Positions 12,169 to 24,220 of a stretch of DNA of 64,000 nucleotides are shown in pieces. The position numbers were made by a program, and so were the translations under genes. The notes under the pieces were generated by a model. The model was not told the origin of the DNA, ran no database searches, and worked only from the letters and a program-made list of their open reading frames with translations. Each line of letters opens with the position of its first letter. Position 1 is the first letter of the stretch. The stretch comes from Microcebus murinus (taxonomy: Eukaryota > Chordata > Mammalia > Primates > Cheirogaleidae): NCBI RefSeq assembly GCF_040939455.1, contig NC_134108.1, positions 8,709,501 to 8,773,500 of the forward strand, in the 5' to 3' direction.

Positions 12169-12190
12169 CACACACACACACACACACACA
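12169..12190. repeat. (CA)n microsatellite
   Basis: About 11 CA units immediately left of the piggyBac-like element. Confidence 0.9.
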
Positions 12191-12222
12191 GTCAAGAAGT
12201 ATTGACTGCATATCTGATGATA

Positions 12223-12621
12223 TTAACCACTTCGGTACCAGTGTCGACTATAGTTGACAGCCACAGATGAACACACAGTGACTTTAGGCGACAGCCATAA
12301 TATGAAGGCACACAGCCAAGCGTCAACTTTAGCCGACAGCCGTGATATGACTTTTCTAATTTTTCTTTTATCAAAATAAAATTGTGAACATTTAAAAATA
12401 ACGTAATGGAAACATACATGTATATGTTACCTGTTCTGATTTACATGACAAGTAAAGCTGCCTGTAAAGTAAAACAAGCTTTCAGTGCTTTCAAGCTTTC
12501 CTCATCACACAAGAGCAAAACGGATTCGTCGTCAATGCACAGCACAAACTATTGTGTGGACTGTGATTGCCGGCTGTAGGCAAGGTTTTGTGGCCAGTGA
12601 GTGCCATACTGAAGTGGTTAA
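12223..12621. mobile_element. piggyBac-like MITE flanked by TTAA
   Basis: A 391-bp segment (12227-12617) is bounded on both sides by TTAA (12223-12226 and 12618-12621), the target-site duplication used by piggyBac transposases. The ends are inverted: the left reads CCACTTCGGTACC and the right, read inwards on the minus strand, CCACTTCAGTATGG. Inside the left half are three imperfect direct repeats of roughly 40 bases, built round 'GTCGACTATAGTTGACAGCC'-like words at about 12242, 12280 and 12324. It is too short for a transposase, so it would have been moved in trans. Piggybac-type elements with recent activity are known from mouse lemur; whether this is one of those families cannot be settled here. 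Confidence 0.75.
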
Positions 12622-12968
12622 AGAAATTTTTTAACATGAGGTAATAGTATTATAATTATTTTTAAGGGGTCTTTTTCTTTTAGAGATGCACTAAAATATT
12701 TACAGACAAAATTATATATTAACAGCTTAATTTGCTTTAAAATAGGACTCAACACACTTCTTAGTATCATTCCCCATAGTCATGCATGTTAGAGTTTCTA
12801 TGCATTAAATAACAACCAATTTGTTTTGTTTTAATTAAACAAATGTTCTATAACTTCCAGCCAGAGTTCCTGATTGCATCTCAGTCTTCTGGCTAAGATC
12901 AAGGGCAGAGTTCCTGACCACCATGAGGTTACCACAGTTGTCAACATTTAGTAGACAAAAATTTAGGG
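12622..12968. other. No gene recognised
   Basis: Short non-coding spacer between the piggyBac-like element and an Alu; nothing recognised. Confidence 0.4.
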
Positions 12969-13261
12969 TCGGCCGCAATGGCTCATGCCTGTAATACCAG
13001 CACTTTGGGAGGCTGAGTCTAGAGGATCACTTGAGGCCAAGGGTTCAAGATCAGCCTGGGCAACATAGTGAGACCTGGTCTCCACAAAAGACTGAAAAGT
13101 TAGCTGGGCATAGTAGCACATGCCTGTAGTCCCAGCTACTCATGAGGTTGATATGGGAAGGTCACTTGAGCCCAGCAGTTGGAGGCTGCAGTGAGCTATG
13201 ATTGTACCCCTCCATTTCAGCATGAGTGACAGAGAAAGACCAGTCTCTTAAAAAAAAAAAA
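12969..13261 (+). mobile_element. Alu SINE (older)
   Basis: Plus-strand dimer: 'gcaatggctcatgcctgtaa' at the start, 'cccagctactcatgaggttg' in the right arm and a short A tail (13250-13262). It lacks the strepsirrhine AT-rich linker and is diverged, so it belongs to an older Alu group. Confidence 0.92.
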
Positions 13262-13263
13262 AT

Positions 13264-13690
13264 TAGAATGTTTATAAACAAAATGTATACATACAGTGGA
13301 ATATTATTCAGCCTTAAAAAGGAAGAAAATTCTGACACATAGCACAGCACAGATGTACCTTGAGGACATTATGGCTAACTGAAATAAGCCAGTCACAAAA
13401 GGCCAAACACTGTGTGCTTCCACTGATACAAAGTACCTAGAGTAGTCAAATTTATAGAGAGAAAACACAGGGTGGGTTCCAGGAGCTGGGGGAGTGAAAA
13501 ATGAGGAGGAGTTAGTGTTTAATCAGTATAGAGTTTCAGTTTGGGAAACTGAAAAAAAAGTTCTGGAGAGGAATGGTAGTGATGGCTGCATAACAATATG
13601 AATGTACTTAATGCCACTTAATTGTACACTTAAAATTATTCAAATGGTTAATTTTATGTTACGTATATTTTATCACAAAAAAATTTAGTA
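13264..13690 (+). mobile_element. Old LINE-1 (L1M-type) 3' end
   Basis: Well-ordered old LINE-1 tail: 'ggaatattattcagccttaa' (end of ORF2), 'aataagccagtcacaaaagg', 'agtttcagtttgggaaactg', 'gaatgtacttaatgccactt' and a terminal A-rich run. 5'-truncated; the Alu at 12969-13261 directly abuts it. Confidence 0.88.
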
Positions 13691-15599
13691 AAGTATGTTA
13701 AAATTTAGTAACTAAATTAACATGATCCCAGACAAATTAAAAGAAATCTGACATTTTAATTATGTGCAGTCTCAGCAGTCTCACTAAGGGCAAATGTACA
13801 ATTTCTGTAAGGCTTTTGGTAATACTTAAAATACTTCACAGAATCCTAAATGGAAACCAATGCAGTAACTAAATCATAGCAATTCATAACAGAGGATTTA
13901 CTCAATTTTTAAATGCATTTTACAAAGCATATGCATAGTGGGGCCACGCTCTCTTTACTCCTTCTCCATCTACAGAAGAGAACAGGAGAGAGATGATAAC
14001 TGATATAAATGCCAGGGAACAGAGGAAGAAACAGATTCCCATCTTGCTTAGCCATGCACATGGGAGCCACTCAATAAGCCATCCTGAATTCAGACACTCA
14101 GGGACTCTGCAGCAAAACCAAAAGCCTGGGCTTCACATTTTGTCCTACAAACTGTCTAGTGAGAGGGCTGAGTTACAGCCTGAAGGCAGGCTGCTGTTTC
14201 TTTACCATTCTTCCATTACTTGGATCTCAGCATCGGTGTTGGATGATTCAATTTAAAAGTGCCTTCATGTACCACACACCGCAGTGGACACATTCACCGG
14301 TTAAAATTTTTTTCTATTCAGAGTTTTAGTAGGAAAAAAGTGGGAATAACCAAACTGCCACTCTTATAGCTTCATCTGAAAACTAGAAAGTTCAATGATA
14401 CACAATGCCTTTCTAAATAGAGATGACATTATTTTAAAACACATAGTAGTCAATACATTATGTTGTTATTTCTTAGGCGCAGGAAGTAATTGTGGCTTTC
14501 TACTTGTCTTCCATGTCTGAAAGCTCCATTGTGTTCATAGCATTTTTCCCCATATGACTCTCTCACTCAGTACTACATACTTCTAATTCTAGAGGTCAAC
14601 ACCTCCCCCATCACATAAAAAAAAACTGCTACTTTCACAGCCCTTACTAAAATGGAGCTCCTAAAATTCTTACAGGAAATTCACATCTTCTAATAACTCT
14701 TTCATTCAAATTAAGTACTACTCTTTAAATTGAGAAAACTAAACACCGGATTTGGTTATTCACAATTCATTCATATAGTCATTTCCACAGTAGTTAACTA
14801 CCAAGATTAAGGAAGGACACTTGTAACTCTCCCATTCTGAAAGTGGTGTCACTGCCCGAAGCTGAGATCAGCTTCCACAGTGCCTCTCTGTGCCTCTCCG
14901 GATTGCAGTGTGACTGTGTGCAAGGTGCCCTGTAGCTTCACAATCATCACGCCCCAAACCCCAGCCATCACCGCTGTGGAGCCTGGTGAGAACTTTCCAG
15001 GTCCACAGCGCCCTTCCAAACTCCAACTGAGAAATGGAGACCCCAGACACAAAGGAAGAGGCACAAAAAGAGCGACCCCTCACCCCAGCAACGGCTTTTT
15101 ACATTCTCCAAAACCTGACAAATAATTTCCCAAGTGCTTTTCTAAAAACCTGCCTACCGAGAGGACTGAATGGATATCCTTAAGGTGCAGAACTACTGTA
15201 AAACAAAAAGGAGAGGAGAGACCCCAAATAGAAAAATGCAGGAAATGGCTCCCTGGCAAGGAGAGGCGATTATCCCCAAGGGGAGAAGTCCGTGGGAGAC
15301 TTTCGGATCACAAGGGCAGTTCAGCGGGCAGAATGCACAGGTCCCTAACTGACAGGAGCCCCGCAGGGGACGGTGTCACTCTCATTTCCTTCCACAGAGC
15401 TAGATGGCCCTCACCTTCCCAACCTTGAAGCGGCGTCGTGACAGGAGGAAGCAGACACCTCCCAGCGCCTTGCCCCAAACGGGTCAAACTTTAGGACCGG
15501 CATCACGCCCTGTGTTTGGAAGCGCATGGCAAAGAGGAAGGGTTGGTGTTAGGAGCGGCATCGCCGTGATCTGCCAGAGGAAACAGCACAGACTCCAGA
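13691..15599. other. No gene recognised
   Basis: Non-coding. From about 14.85 kb G+C rises towards the CpG island. If the island promotes leftward transcription this is the start of intron 1. I see no second exon that I could defend. Confidence 0.35.
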
Positions 15600-16284
15600 C
15601 AGCAGAGGCGCCGGGATTTCCATGCAGCTGCCACGACAGGTGACCGGGCCGCTTTGCAGACACCCCGCTCGCTCGCGGGGCTCCGCTGAGGTGGGGCGTG
15701 GGGGGAGCCGGCGGGACCCGCGCGAGGAGGTGGGCAAGCGGGCAGGGAAAGCCGCTGCCCCCAGACGGCGGGGAGGAAGAGGAGCAGCACAGCCCCGTCT
15801 CCCCGGGAACACCGTTTTCAGGGTTTTCTGTCTCCACAATTAAGGGGGAAAAATGGCTCCAAGCCAAACGCCTCCTGATTTACACATACACACGCACACG
15901 CACACACACCCCGACTCCGGTTTCGCCTCGTTTTCTTACACGCTGGAACAAAAGGCTGAGGCGGCGGGCGGCAGCGACCACCGCCCGGAGCCCGGGGCTC
16001 AGGCGCCCTCCCGCGCCGCGCCCTCGCGAGCAGCCCGGCGGCCCACCCCGGCCGCGTCCCCGCCCGGGCCCTCCCGGCCGAGCCCCGGCGCCGCCCGCCC
16101 CCCGTCCGGCCCCCGCCCGCCGCGCCCACCACGCCCGCCGGCGCCGGGGCTCGGGGACCCGCCGCGACCGACACACGCCCCGCAGGGCTCGGAGGGCGCT
16201 CCGGGCCGGCGCCCCCTCCCGCGGGACGGCGCCAGCGCCCCGGCGCGCCGCGGCCGGTGACAACGGCCCCCGCGCCCGCCTCAC

Positions 16285-16430
16285 CTCCCGGGCGGCCGTG
16301 GCGGCAGCCCCCGCGGCTCCCCCGCGCCTCTCCGCCTCCGCCTCCAGCAGCCCCGCCGCCGCCGCCGCCTCCCCCCGCGTCCCGACCGAGTCTCCGCCTC
16401 CCTCGGCCGCCGCCGCCGCCGGCCCGACCG
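16285..16430 (-). other. TULP4: Predicted non-coding first exon in CpG island
   Basis: On the minus strand CGGGAG|GTGAGG (exon ends at 16285, intron begins at 16284) is a near-perfect vertebrate splice donor. Upstream lie GC-rich triplet repeats (GGC/GGA) typical of 5' UTRs, and then the CACGTGAC pair. The transcription start is not visible; 16430 is only a guess placed just downstream of those boxes. TULP4 is assigned only by synteny. Confidence 0.35.
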
Positions 16431-16435
16431 CGCGC

Positions 16436-16456
16436 CACGTGACCGCGCCACGTGAC
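16436..16456. promoter_or_regulatory. Tandem CACGTGAC E-boxes (USF/TFE3-type)
   Basis: CACGTGAC occurs at 16436-16443 and again at 16449-16456; the 13-base register CACGTGACCGCGC is repeated, with the second copy diverging after CACGTGACC. CACGTG with a flanking AC is the preferred site of USF and of MiT/TFE factors. The location in a CpG island just upstream of the predicted exon makes a functional role plausible. Confidence 0.6.
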
Positions 16457-16740
16457 CCGGCGCGGCGAGCGGCGCCTCCCCGGCCCGCGCGCTCCGGCCG
16501 TTGGCGCCCCACCGGCAGTCGCCGCGCCGCGCCGCCCCCAGCCGGGCCGCCGCGGGGTGGCCACCTGCTCCCGGCGGAGCCCCCACCCCGGGCGACCCTC
16601 CAGCCCTACGCGCACAGCCCACAGCCCTGCTCGCCTGGTCCGCGGCCGCACGCGCAGCCCGGAGAGCGGCCGCTAGCCTGGTCTTCGGGGTCTCGTGACC
16701 CCAGGGAGCCCTACTCCCCGATAATGTCATGATTTGCCTG

Positions 16741-17370
16741 CTGTCCCAACTTCATTTGAGCCGGAAGTTAACGTCACAATGTCTTAAATTGAGAGCCACC
16801 GGAGAGCACAGATGTGCTTGTACTATGAACCAGCGTAGCTCCCGCTGAAAACAGTCATTCAAGTGTATTTGGTGGCGAGGATCTCAGAGTCTGTTTTTCA
16901 GTTGGTCTTACGGAGAAACGGCCAGGTAGTGTCATTTTAACTCACACAAGGAAGAAGAATTCACAGCCTTTTCTCAAACTCTGTGAAACTGATGTCCTGC
17001 TAAGAATGGAAACTTTACGCATCTCTCCATTTTCCGTCATGCATAAAGAAATAGCATTGCTGATTGTGACTATTCTCAATGTGTAGTTTAAAATTTTTAA
17101 AAATAGACGAAATCAGCTTCCATTCTTCCTTAATTTGAAGCATAAAGTTCCCTATACACTTAACACTAGCAGCCACTCCTTTGCAAGGGCTCAGCACTGT
17201 GTTCACTTTTGCATTTATGCAAAAGTTATCAAATCACTTTCAGATTTAAGAATTATGTGAATTTTGTCAAAAAAAATTGGACTGGGAGTTCCTTAAATTC
17301 AGAAATGCCATACCTATAGTTTTATAAATGTTGACAAATGCTACCTAGATATTTTTATTTTTAAAAAGGT
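16741..17370. other. No gene recognised
   Basis: G+C drops sharply right of the CpG island; non-coding sequence with no recognised repeat. Confidence 0.4.
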
Positions 17371-17549
17371 AAGCCAAATGCGGTGGTGGCCTGTAGTCCC
17401 AGCTACTCTGAGCCTGAGGAGGGAGGATTGCAGGAGGACAGGAGTTCAAGACTGCAGTGTGCGATAATCAGGCCTGTGAATGGCCACTACACTTCAGCCT
17501 GGGCAACATAGTGAGACTCTGTGTCTAAAAATACTAAATTAAAAAAAAA
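17371..17549 (+). mobile_element. Alu monomer (free left/right arm type)
   Basis: A single arm of about 180 bases: 'ggcctgtagtcccagctact', 'cttcagcctgggcaacatag' and a short A-rich tail. It lacks the second arm, so it is either a fossil monomer or a truncated dimer. Confidence 0.75.
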
Positions 17550-17879
17550 GAAACTTGAAAACAAGAACAGTTGCCTCATATATGCATATAAATATAAATG
17601 CATATAAACATAAGGCATTTAATAAAAGTATTAACATCTGCATTATTTGATAACAATACTTTGTAAGGACCCCTAAACTTAATTTTGAAATCTTTAAGAA
17701 ATAAAACTACATTTAGATCTTAGAGTACATTAAACATAAAAGATAATCCTGACTCAACTCTACGTAATGAGTATTACACTTCAGTTTAGTGATCAACATT
17801 ATGCAAAATACTGTGGGGAAATCGCAGGAAATCAAAGGAAACGGGAATCTGTCCCGTTTCCCAACAGGCCCTTGCCTTC
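17550..17879. other. No gene recognised
   Basis: AT-rich spacer; possibly part of the LINE-1 fragment that follows. Confidence 0.35.
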
Positions 17880-18245
17880 AAAATTTACAATTTCTAACAG
17901 AGAGTAGAAGGGTGGTTACCAGGGGTTGGGGAGATGTTGGTCAAAGGGTAAAAAGTTTACTTATAGGATGAATAATTTCTGGAGACCTACTGTGCAGCAT
18001 AGTGACTACAGTTAGTAATGTATACATGAAATTTGCTGAGAGGAGATCTTCAGTATTCTAGTCAATACACACCAAAAGATAACTAGGTGAAATGATGGAT
18101 ATGTTAATTAGCTTGATTGTGATAATCATTTCACAATGTGTACATATATCAAAACATCACATTGAATTAAAAAAAAAAAAAAAACATCACATTGTACATC
18201 TTAAATATATACAATTTTATTTGTTAATTTAATAAAGCTGGGAAA
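17880..18245 (+). mobile_element. Old LINE-1 3' UTR fragment
   Basis: Old LINE-1 3'-end phrases: 'gaagggtggttaccaggggt', 'gcatagtgactacagttagt' and 'ttcacaatgtgtacatatat', ending in 'catcttaaatatatacaatt'. It is interrupted by the small A-rich insertion described at 18151-18194. Confidence 0.8.
18151..18194 (+). mobile_element. Poly(A)-only insertion with 14-bp target duplication
   Basis: AAAACATCACATTG at 18151-18164 is repeated exactly at 18181-18194, with only AATT followed by A's between (18165-18180). The duplicated word is part of the surrounding LINE-1 (it occurs once in that family as I recall it). The simplest reading is a LINE-1-mediated insertion in which little beyond the tail was copied. 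A slippage duplication is the alternative. Confidence 0.65.
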
Positions 18246-20429
18246 AAATTAAAATTAAAAAAAATTCTGACTTAAAATAAGTTAAAGTTCTGAGTGTCTA
18301 AAACTAGATTGCAGAGTAATGTATATGATGCTAGTACATTTTAGGGAGGAAAGGGAAAACAAACATTCTACCAAAAAAATCATAAACTAAACATTTTATG
18401 ATTGAATATGCCTGGAATAAGATGAAAAAGAATACCTATAAATGAAGCCAAATAAAATGAAACTTATTTTAACCAGAAAAAAATTTACAATTTCTAAACA
18501 AAATTACTTTAAAATATATACATAACACTTTAGAAACTCTATCTCTCTTTCACACACACACACAAAACTGGGATCTGCAATAAAAGGCCTGGAGCAAATT
18601 ATGGAAAATCTGACTCTTACTGTCAGACTTTAAAGAGTTAATGAAAGGATTGAAGGCAAAAATATGCAGTTGAAGAACTTCCTTGACCCAACAAATACAA
18701 TCTATATAGCAGTATAAAAATGATAATATAACAAATACCATCAAGACTAAACAACACAGTTGTTCTTCTGGAAAATGAAAAAATACTAACCTTAAAACTA
18801 TTCTTTTATTAATACAGTAGTTTTCCATAAGGCCCACGTATATAAACTTTCTTTTATGCAAGCACTTTTATGCAAGTTGGGTGTATTGGGTACAAATACA
18901 CCCAACTCTCAGTAAAACTGTAAAGTCCGTCCACTCTTGTTTTCTGCCTCTGTGATTTCCCACAGTGTCAGTGGTTTTGTGAATGTCTTTCAAGCAAGCA
19001 TCTTCACTGGTTCTACCACTCATTAGCGATTGACAACAAGAACAATATTCCTAATACTGCAGATTCAAATAACATCTACCTCACAGGGCTGTTGAAAGAA
19101 TTAAATGAAGTAATTTGGGTAAATTATGTGCCTGACACGTAAGAGGTACTCTGTCAAAAGTAATAGCTAAGGTTTAGTGAATGCTTACTGTGGGCCACAC
19201 AATGTGCCTTGTTGAGTCTTATTTTTACCATCTTTTCTGTCCCGTTTCCCTAAGTGGGTGCTCTGCGTCCCCCACGTTACACCTTGCTCCCTAGGGAATC
19301 TCCTCGCTCCCTCTGCATTTTCAGAAGGAAAATGATTTTAACTTGGAGACTCATTTGCAGTGATCTATTAAATCTGTTGCGAACCTGTATTTTATAGTTT
19401 TTAATAAACCTTTCTGATAATGAAATGAAAAATGTTGCCTCTTATTTAGAAATCTGAGGCAATTAAGAGCCATTAGGAAGATTTGGCAATGGGGACCCTT
19501 CCACTGGCCTTTGAAATCCTACTGGACCAATAATTCTCATTTTGTTGTATTTAAAATATTTTTAAACATTAGAATTTTTGGCAACACACCTGAAGAAATT
19601 AAACCAACCAGCAACAATTGCCGTAAGAAACAATATCTTGTGGCATTCCTGATTGTGACTATTAACTGGCTGTCTTTTAGCTCTAAGTTGAAGTTCAAGA
19701 AAAACTTCTTACCACTCTGACCAAGCTCCCAAAAGTCCTGAGAGATATGTGACCTTTCTTTGAAAGCTACTTTGCGCCTTGGTCACATAATGAACTCAGA
19801 GCGCAAACTGAATCTGATAGGCATTCTGGTAACAAAACGACTCGGTTGTGATGTAAATATTGCAATAGTGGTTAAAATGTGGCTGTGCACCTGTGAAGGA
19901 GCATAGGGACAACATTGTGGCTAAGCACCACTGTCCTAGTCCACGCCCAGGCCCAGGACCCAGGGGATCTGCAGTCACAGCGGGTGCCTGGGCCGGCCTT
20001 TGTTCCCTTCTTCTCTCTATATATTTCTTTGCATCCCCCTCCCAATCTCTCTAAGACACCCAGTTACTGAAGCTGCAGAAACTCCTCTCACAGGACCTCT
20101 TCCCTGTCTCCCTATCACTGGTGGTGGCTCCCCCCTCCTGGCTGCGACATAACTCAGAGCCCAAAGTTTCTGCTGATGCAAGCTCTTCAGCCACCAAGGC
20201 ACTCAGCACTGGGAGAGGGAAACTGGATCCTGGGCACAGAGAGATGACAGAGGAGCCAAGGCTTTGGGAGAGTCAGATACAAGTCTTTTGTCTTTGCGTG
20301 CGTCCAGAGAGACAAAAATGCCAGTGCCAGCTTAGGCTTACTCACTGGAAGAACAGTGTTCGGCCCGAGGGAGGAAATGCCCGAGGTCCCGCTGTGCTCC
20401 GTGAAGCCATGCCACACTCAGACTGTTGA
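18246..20429. other. No gene recognised; one MIR fragment
   Basis: Non-coding. A MIR SINE core in plus orientation is visible at about 19075-19175 ('tcacagggctgttgaaagaa', 'taaatgaagtaatt'). G+C is higher at 19.9-20.4 kb, but there is no credible exon. Confidence 0.4.
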
Positions 20430-20785
20430 TCTCAGTTCTGGATGCTACCAGAGCCGCATGTGAAGGGACGTGACAAGTTGCAGCACATCCTATGAAGGGT
20501 GACCAGGATGGTGAGGACTCTAGAAGCTGTCTCACAATGTCATACGGTTTTATAAATGGCTGCTGAAGAAAATAAGAATATTCAACTGCAAAAAAGCACA
20601 CTTAGAATACTCTGCCTGTGAACTCTGTCCCATAGAGAGTGGTCGAGTGTGAGTGTTATGGCTTTTTCCATCATTTGTGGAGCTCCTGTCCAAAACAAGA
20701 GCCAGCATGTGGGAATTTATGGGAGGGCAATTCGGTACAGATAAGGAAGAGCCATTAATTTGTCAGGGCAACCTTGAGAAGCAGC
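20430..20785. mobile_element. Possible ancient CR1/L3-like LINE fragment
   Basis: Phrases such as 'ctcagttctggatgctacca' and 'gggtgaccaggatggtgagg' resemble very old CR1/L3-type LINE remnants shared by amniotes. Strongly degraded. This is a tentative assignment by eye. Confidence 0.3.
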
Positions 20786-21399
20786 CTTGAGCCCCCCCCC
20801 AGTGTCTTACCCTGGGCAGCTGGACACAGTGAGAATGCCAAGGACCTGCTCATTGTTCTGCCTTAGCACCTGGAGCCCCCCATCAGCCAACTGCTTCCTT
20901 GTCCCCACCCTGCTCCCAGCCTCCCAGGGCACAGAAAAACCTGGACCCAAGGTCTAGAACCAAAAGGACTGCATGGCTCATTCTGGAAAGGAAAAAATCC
21001 GAAACGGGAGAAAATGGCTTTTAAAAAAAAAGAGCGCTCTTGTAATTGCCTCCTTGCCCCCATCTGGGAGGAGAGCGGAGGTGAGCAGCCTGCTGTACCT
21101 TGCCCCCCGCTGGAGCATCTTTCTCTTTCCTCCCAGTCCTTTCATTGCCCAGGTGGTCCTTTAGGAACCCTGAATTCTGACCAGACTCTTTCTGAGTAGA
21201 TTAATGTAGTTGGGTACACATTTTTCTCTAATAGCCGTAGTTAAGCCACTGTGAAGGCAGGTAGGCATTGTCATCTTAGGAAGTCAATCCTGCCCATTCT
21301 ATTATTTTTCGTTAGAAATAGAGAAATGATCCAGGTCTGGCCAATTAAACATGAAGGGGGTAGTCTATTGGGGAAGCCTTTCAGAAACAGTTTCTTACC
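20786..21399. other. No gene recognised
   Basis: Non-coding with moderate G+C. Open frames here show no family features. Confidence 0.4.
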
Positions 21400-21707
<308 letters not shown>

Positions 21708-21974
21708 TCTCAGCTTTTAAAAGAGGCATAAGGACCCTCTTTTCAGCAGGGTCTTTGGGTCAAACTGTTTTCATCATAATACCAAGATATCATTTGCATT
21801 TCTCATTCTCATTTTCTCATGAATGTACACTGGACTTTTCCAGAGCCTACATGATGTGTGATATATGACAGATTGTACAAGATGCAGATGTGAGAAACCA
21901 TCTGTCCTCCATGAAGCCAACATTAAAGAGATTTGTAAAAATGTATAATAAAAAAAAGCCACTCTTCTCACTAA

Positions 21975-22312
<338 letters not shown>

Positions 22313-24069
22313 ACTAAATTTTTTTGTCTTGGAAAGTACACTTTTTTTTCATAAAAATATGTGATGTATGTTATCACATAATAATAGGTTTGTATTATTA
22401 ATATTTTAAATGAATTATTATAATAAGTAAATATTTTATTTTTTCTCAGTTTTCATTTATAAAATGGTAAATATTGATAGACATAACCCACATTTTTTTA
22501 AAAAAATCTTCTTAGGGACCTTAATTTTTAAGCATGTAAAGGGAAGAAGTCCTGAGAACCTCTTCCTGTGGCGAGGCTGTGGTGCCTGGGGCTGCTGCTG
22601 CCATCTTGTGACCACAAGAGGAGCCAGCCCTGCGGTGGGGACAGAAGAGCAGAGATGGCAATGGCCTGTGTCACTGACCCTCAGAAATAGCCCGCCTGTG
22701 TCTATGCTACACACTCTCGCAATCTTGAAACGTCTTGTTCTCTGAGACGATAAATTCCCTTGTTGCTTAAAAAATTTTAGGTTGGGCTTCCTCTTCCTTA
22801 CAAAATGTCGCCAGCTGTTCCAATTTACAGTTAGCTCTGAGGACTTCAATGACTGTTTGTTGTGTGTTTGTGTTTCCACATCTTTGTGGATTAGTGACGT
22901 TATGTACCAAATGAAGACACTGAAGCCCCAAGACAAAACTTAAAAAGGAGATAACAAGTGTTACAGCTCTTTTAGAATTTGTCTAGCATGTTTTCCGGTT
23001 CTTACCAGAAGACTCCCCTATAAAATTTTTTTAAAAAAGATAACAGAATAAAATGTAATAAAAGTGTCACACATGAAGTTTAACAGAGATCACCAGTGCT
23101 CTGGAAAATCGGATGTCAAAAGAACAGACAAAACATAGTGAAAATACATTAGAACCCACACACTGTTAGGAAAGTAAGCCTTCTGATTAAGACTATGTGC
23201 TTAAACCATTATAATGTCTATTTTTTTAATTGTTAATTTTTGCGTAAATGCCAGCCATTTTCAGTTTAACTCAGTAAAAAGCTTAGATTTTGTAACTGCA
23301 AACTTCAGACTCTGCAAGTGATATTTGCCAATAGGACCAATGGCTACAAATATCAAGTAATACCTCTGTACTGTAATTAAGCATTGTTCCAATGACAGTC
23401 ACATATTAGACACTCAGTAAATAATTTTTGTTATATAAAAAACTAGATAAAGAGAATCTCTGAAAGACTTAAATATTTAAGTACAGACCACAAAAGTAAG
23501 CAATCTCAGCAATGATTTACCTGCATAGAAATGACTTTACTCACAGCTGCAAAATCATGCAAGAATTTTGGATATTGTACCAGAGATGGCCAGATGTCAC
23601 ATAAGCCCTTCAATATGATAGAGTTGTAACTAGGAAGTCTCTGCCCAGCGAGGGACATGTTTGCCAGTACCTCCTCCAGCTAGGTGGGGCCATGTGACTG
23701 ATGCTTGCAAGTGGACTGTGAGAGGAAGTGATGTGTCTCACTCCTGGCCAAGGCAGTTAAGAAATGGGTGTGTTTCTCCACATCCTCTCTTCCCTGGCCA
23801 GCCAGCTAGATGCAAAGAACTGGAGGCCCCAGGGAACAAAACCACCAGCTAGGAAGCACCTGGGTTGCTGAATTACTTGCGACTGAGAGCAGACTGCCAG
23901 CAAGAAACATCTACATGGGATTGCTAAGAGAATACGAAATAAATTTCATTTTGTGAAGTCTCTGAAAAATGCAGCTGATATTAACATAGATGCTAAATTA
24001 TTTCAAAGCACTGAAGTTCTAAGTAGGCATCAGAAAAGTTTTTGATCTTAGGAGAAAAAAGAGCAAATC
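22313..24069. other. No gene recognised; possible old LTR-like piece
   Basis: Non-coding. A segment at about 23600-23940 ('gctaggtggggccatgtgac', then an 'agctagatgcaaagaactgg'-type phrase) resembles a common ancient mammalian repeat that I cannot name with certainty. A 159-codon open frame on the minus strand at 22457-22936 has no recognisable domain. Confidence 0.35.
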
Positions 24070-24200
24070 TCATGGTTACTACTGTATCCCATCTTTGGTG
24101 TCTAGTACAGTGGCAGGTAGTGATTAAATATGTGATGAATAATTGAGTGGATAAATAAATAAATCAATGGATGAATGGCTGAGTGAATGGATGGATAAGT
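24070..24200 (+). repeat. L2-type 3' tail followed by GGAT/AATA-rich simple repeat
   Basis: 'tggtgtctagtacagtggca' resembles the L2 3' end. It is followed by imperfect (ATAA)n and (GGAT)n-type sequence at about 24140-24200. Heavily diverged. Confidence 0.45.
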
Positions 24201-24220
24201 TAGGTGTTCATATCAAAGCT

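Larger units (their letters stand above)
15600..16740 (-). promoter_or_regulatory. TULP4: CpG island; putative upstream TULP4 promoter
   Basis: About 1.1 kb of very GC-rich, CpG-dense sequence (densest 15.96-16.70 kb) in an otherwise AT-rich, repeat-laden region, which marks a constitutive promoter. It holds Sp1-type GC boxes, two CACGTGAC boxes (16436-16456) and no obvious TATA box. A minus-strand donor at 16285/16284 suggests leftward transcription. Human 6q25.3 gene order places TULP4 beyond GTF2H5, reading away from it, which fits a leftward gene here. No TULP4 codons are visible, so the name is inference; a non-coding RNA gene is an alternative. Open frames of up to 344 codons inside are products of GC-rich composition. 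Confidence 0.5.

Noticed and set aside
15698..16732. Long open frame (344 codons, Pro/Arg/Ala-rich) plus overlapping frames on both strands in the CpG island
   Set aside because: GC-rich sequence lacks stop codons in all frames; the peptides are low-complexity, overlap on both strands and match no family that I know.
22457..22936. 159-codon open frame on the minus strand
   Set aside because: No recognisable domain and no conserved pattern. It overlaps a G+C-varied region that looks like degraded repeat.
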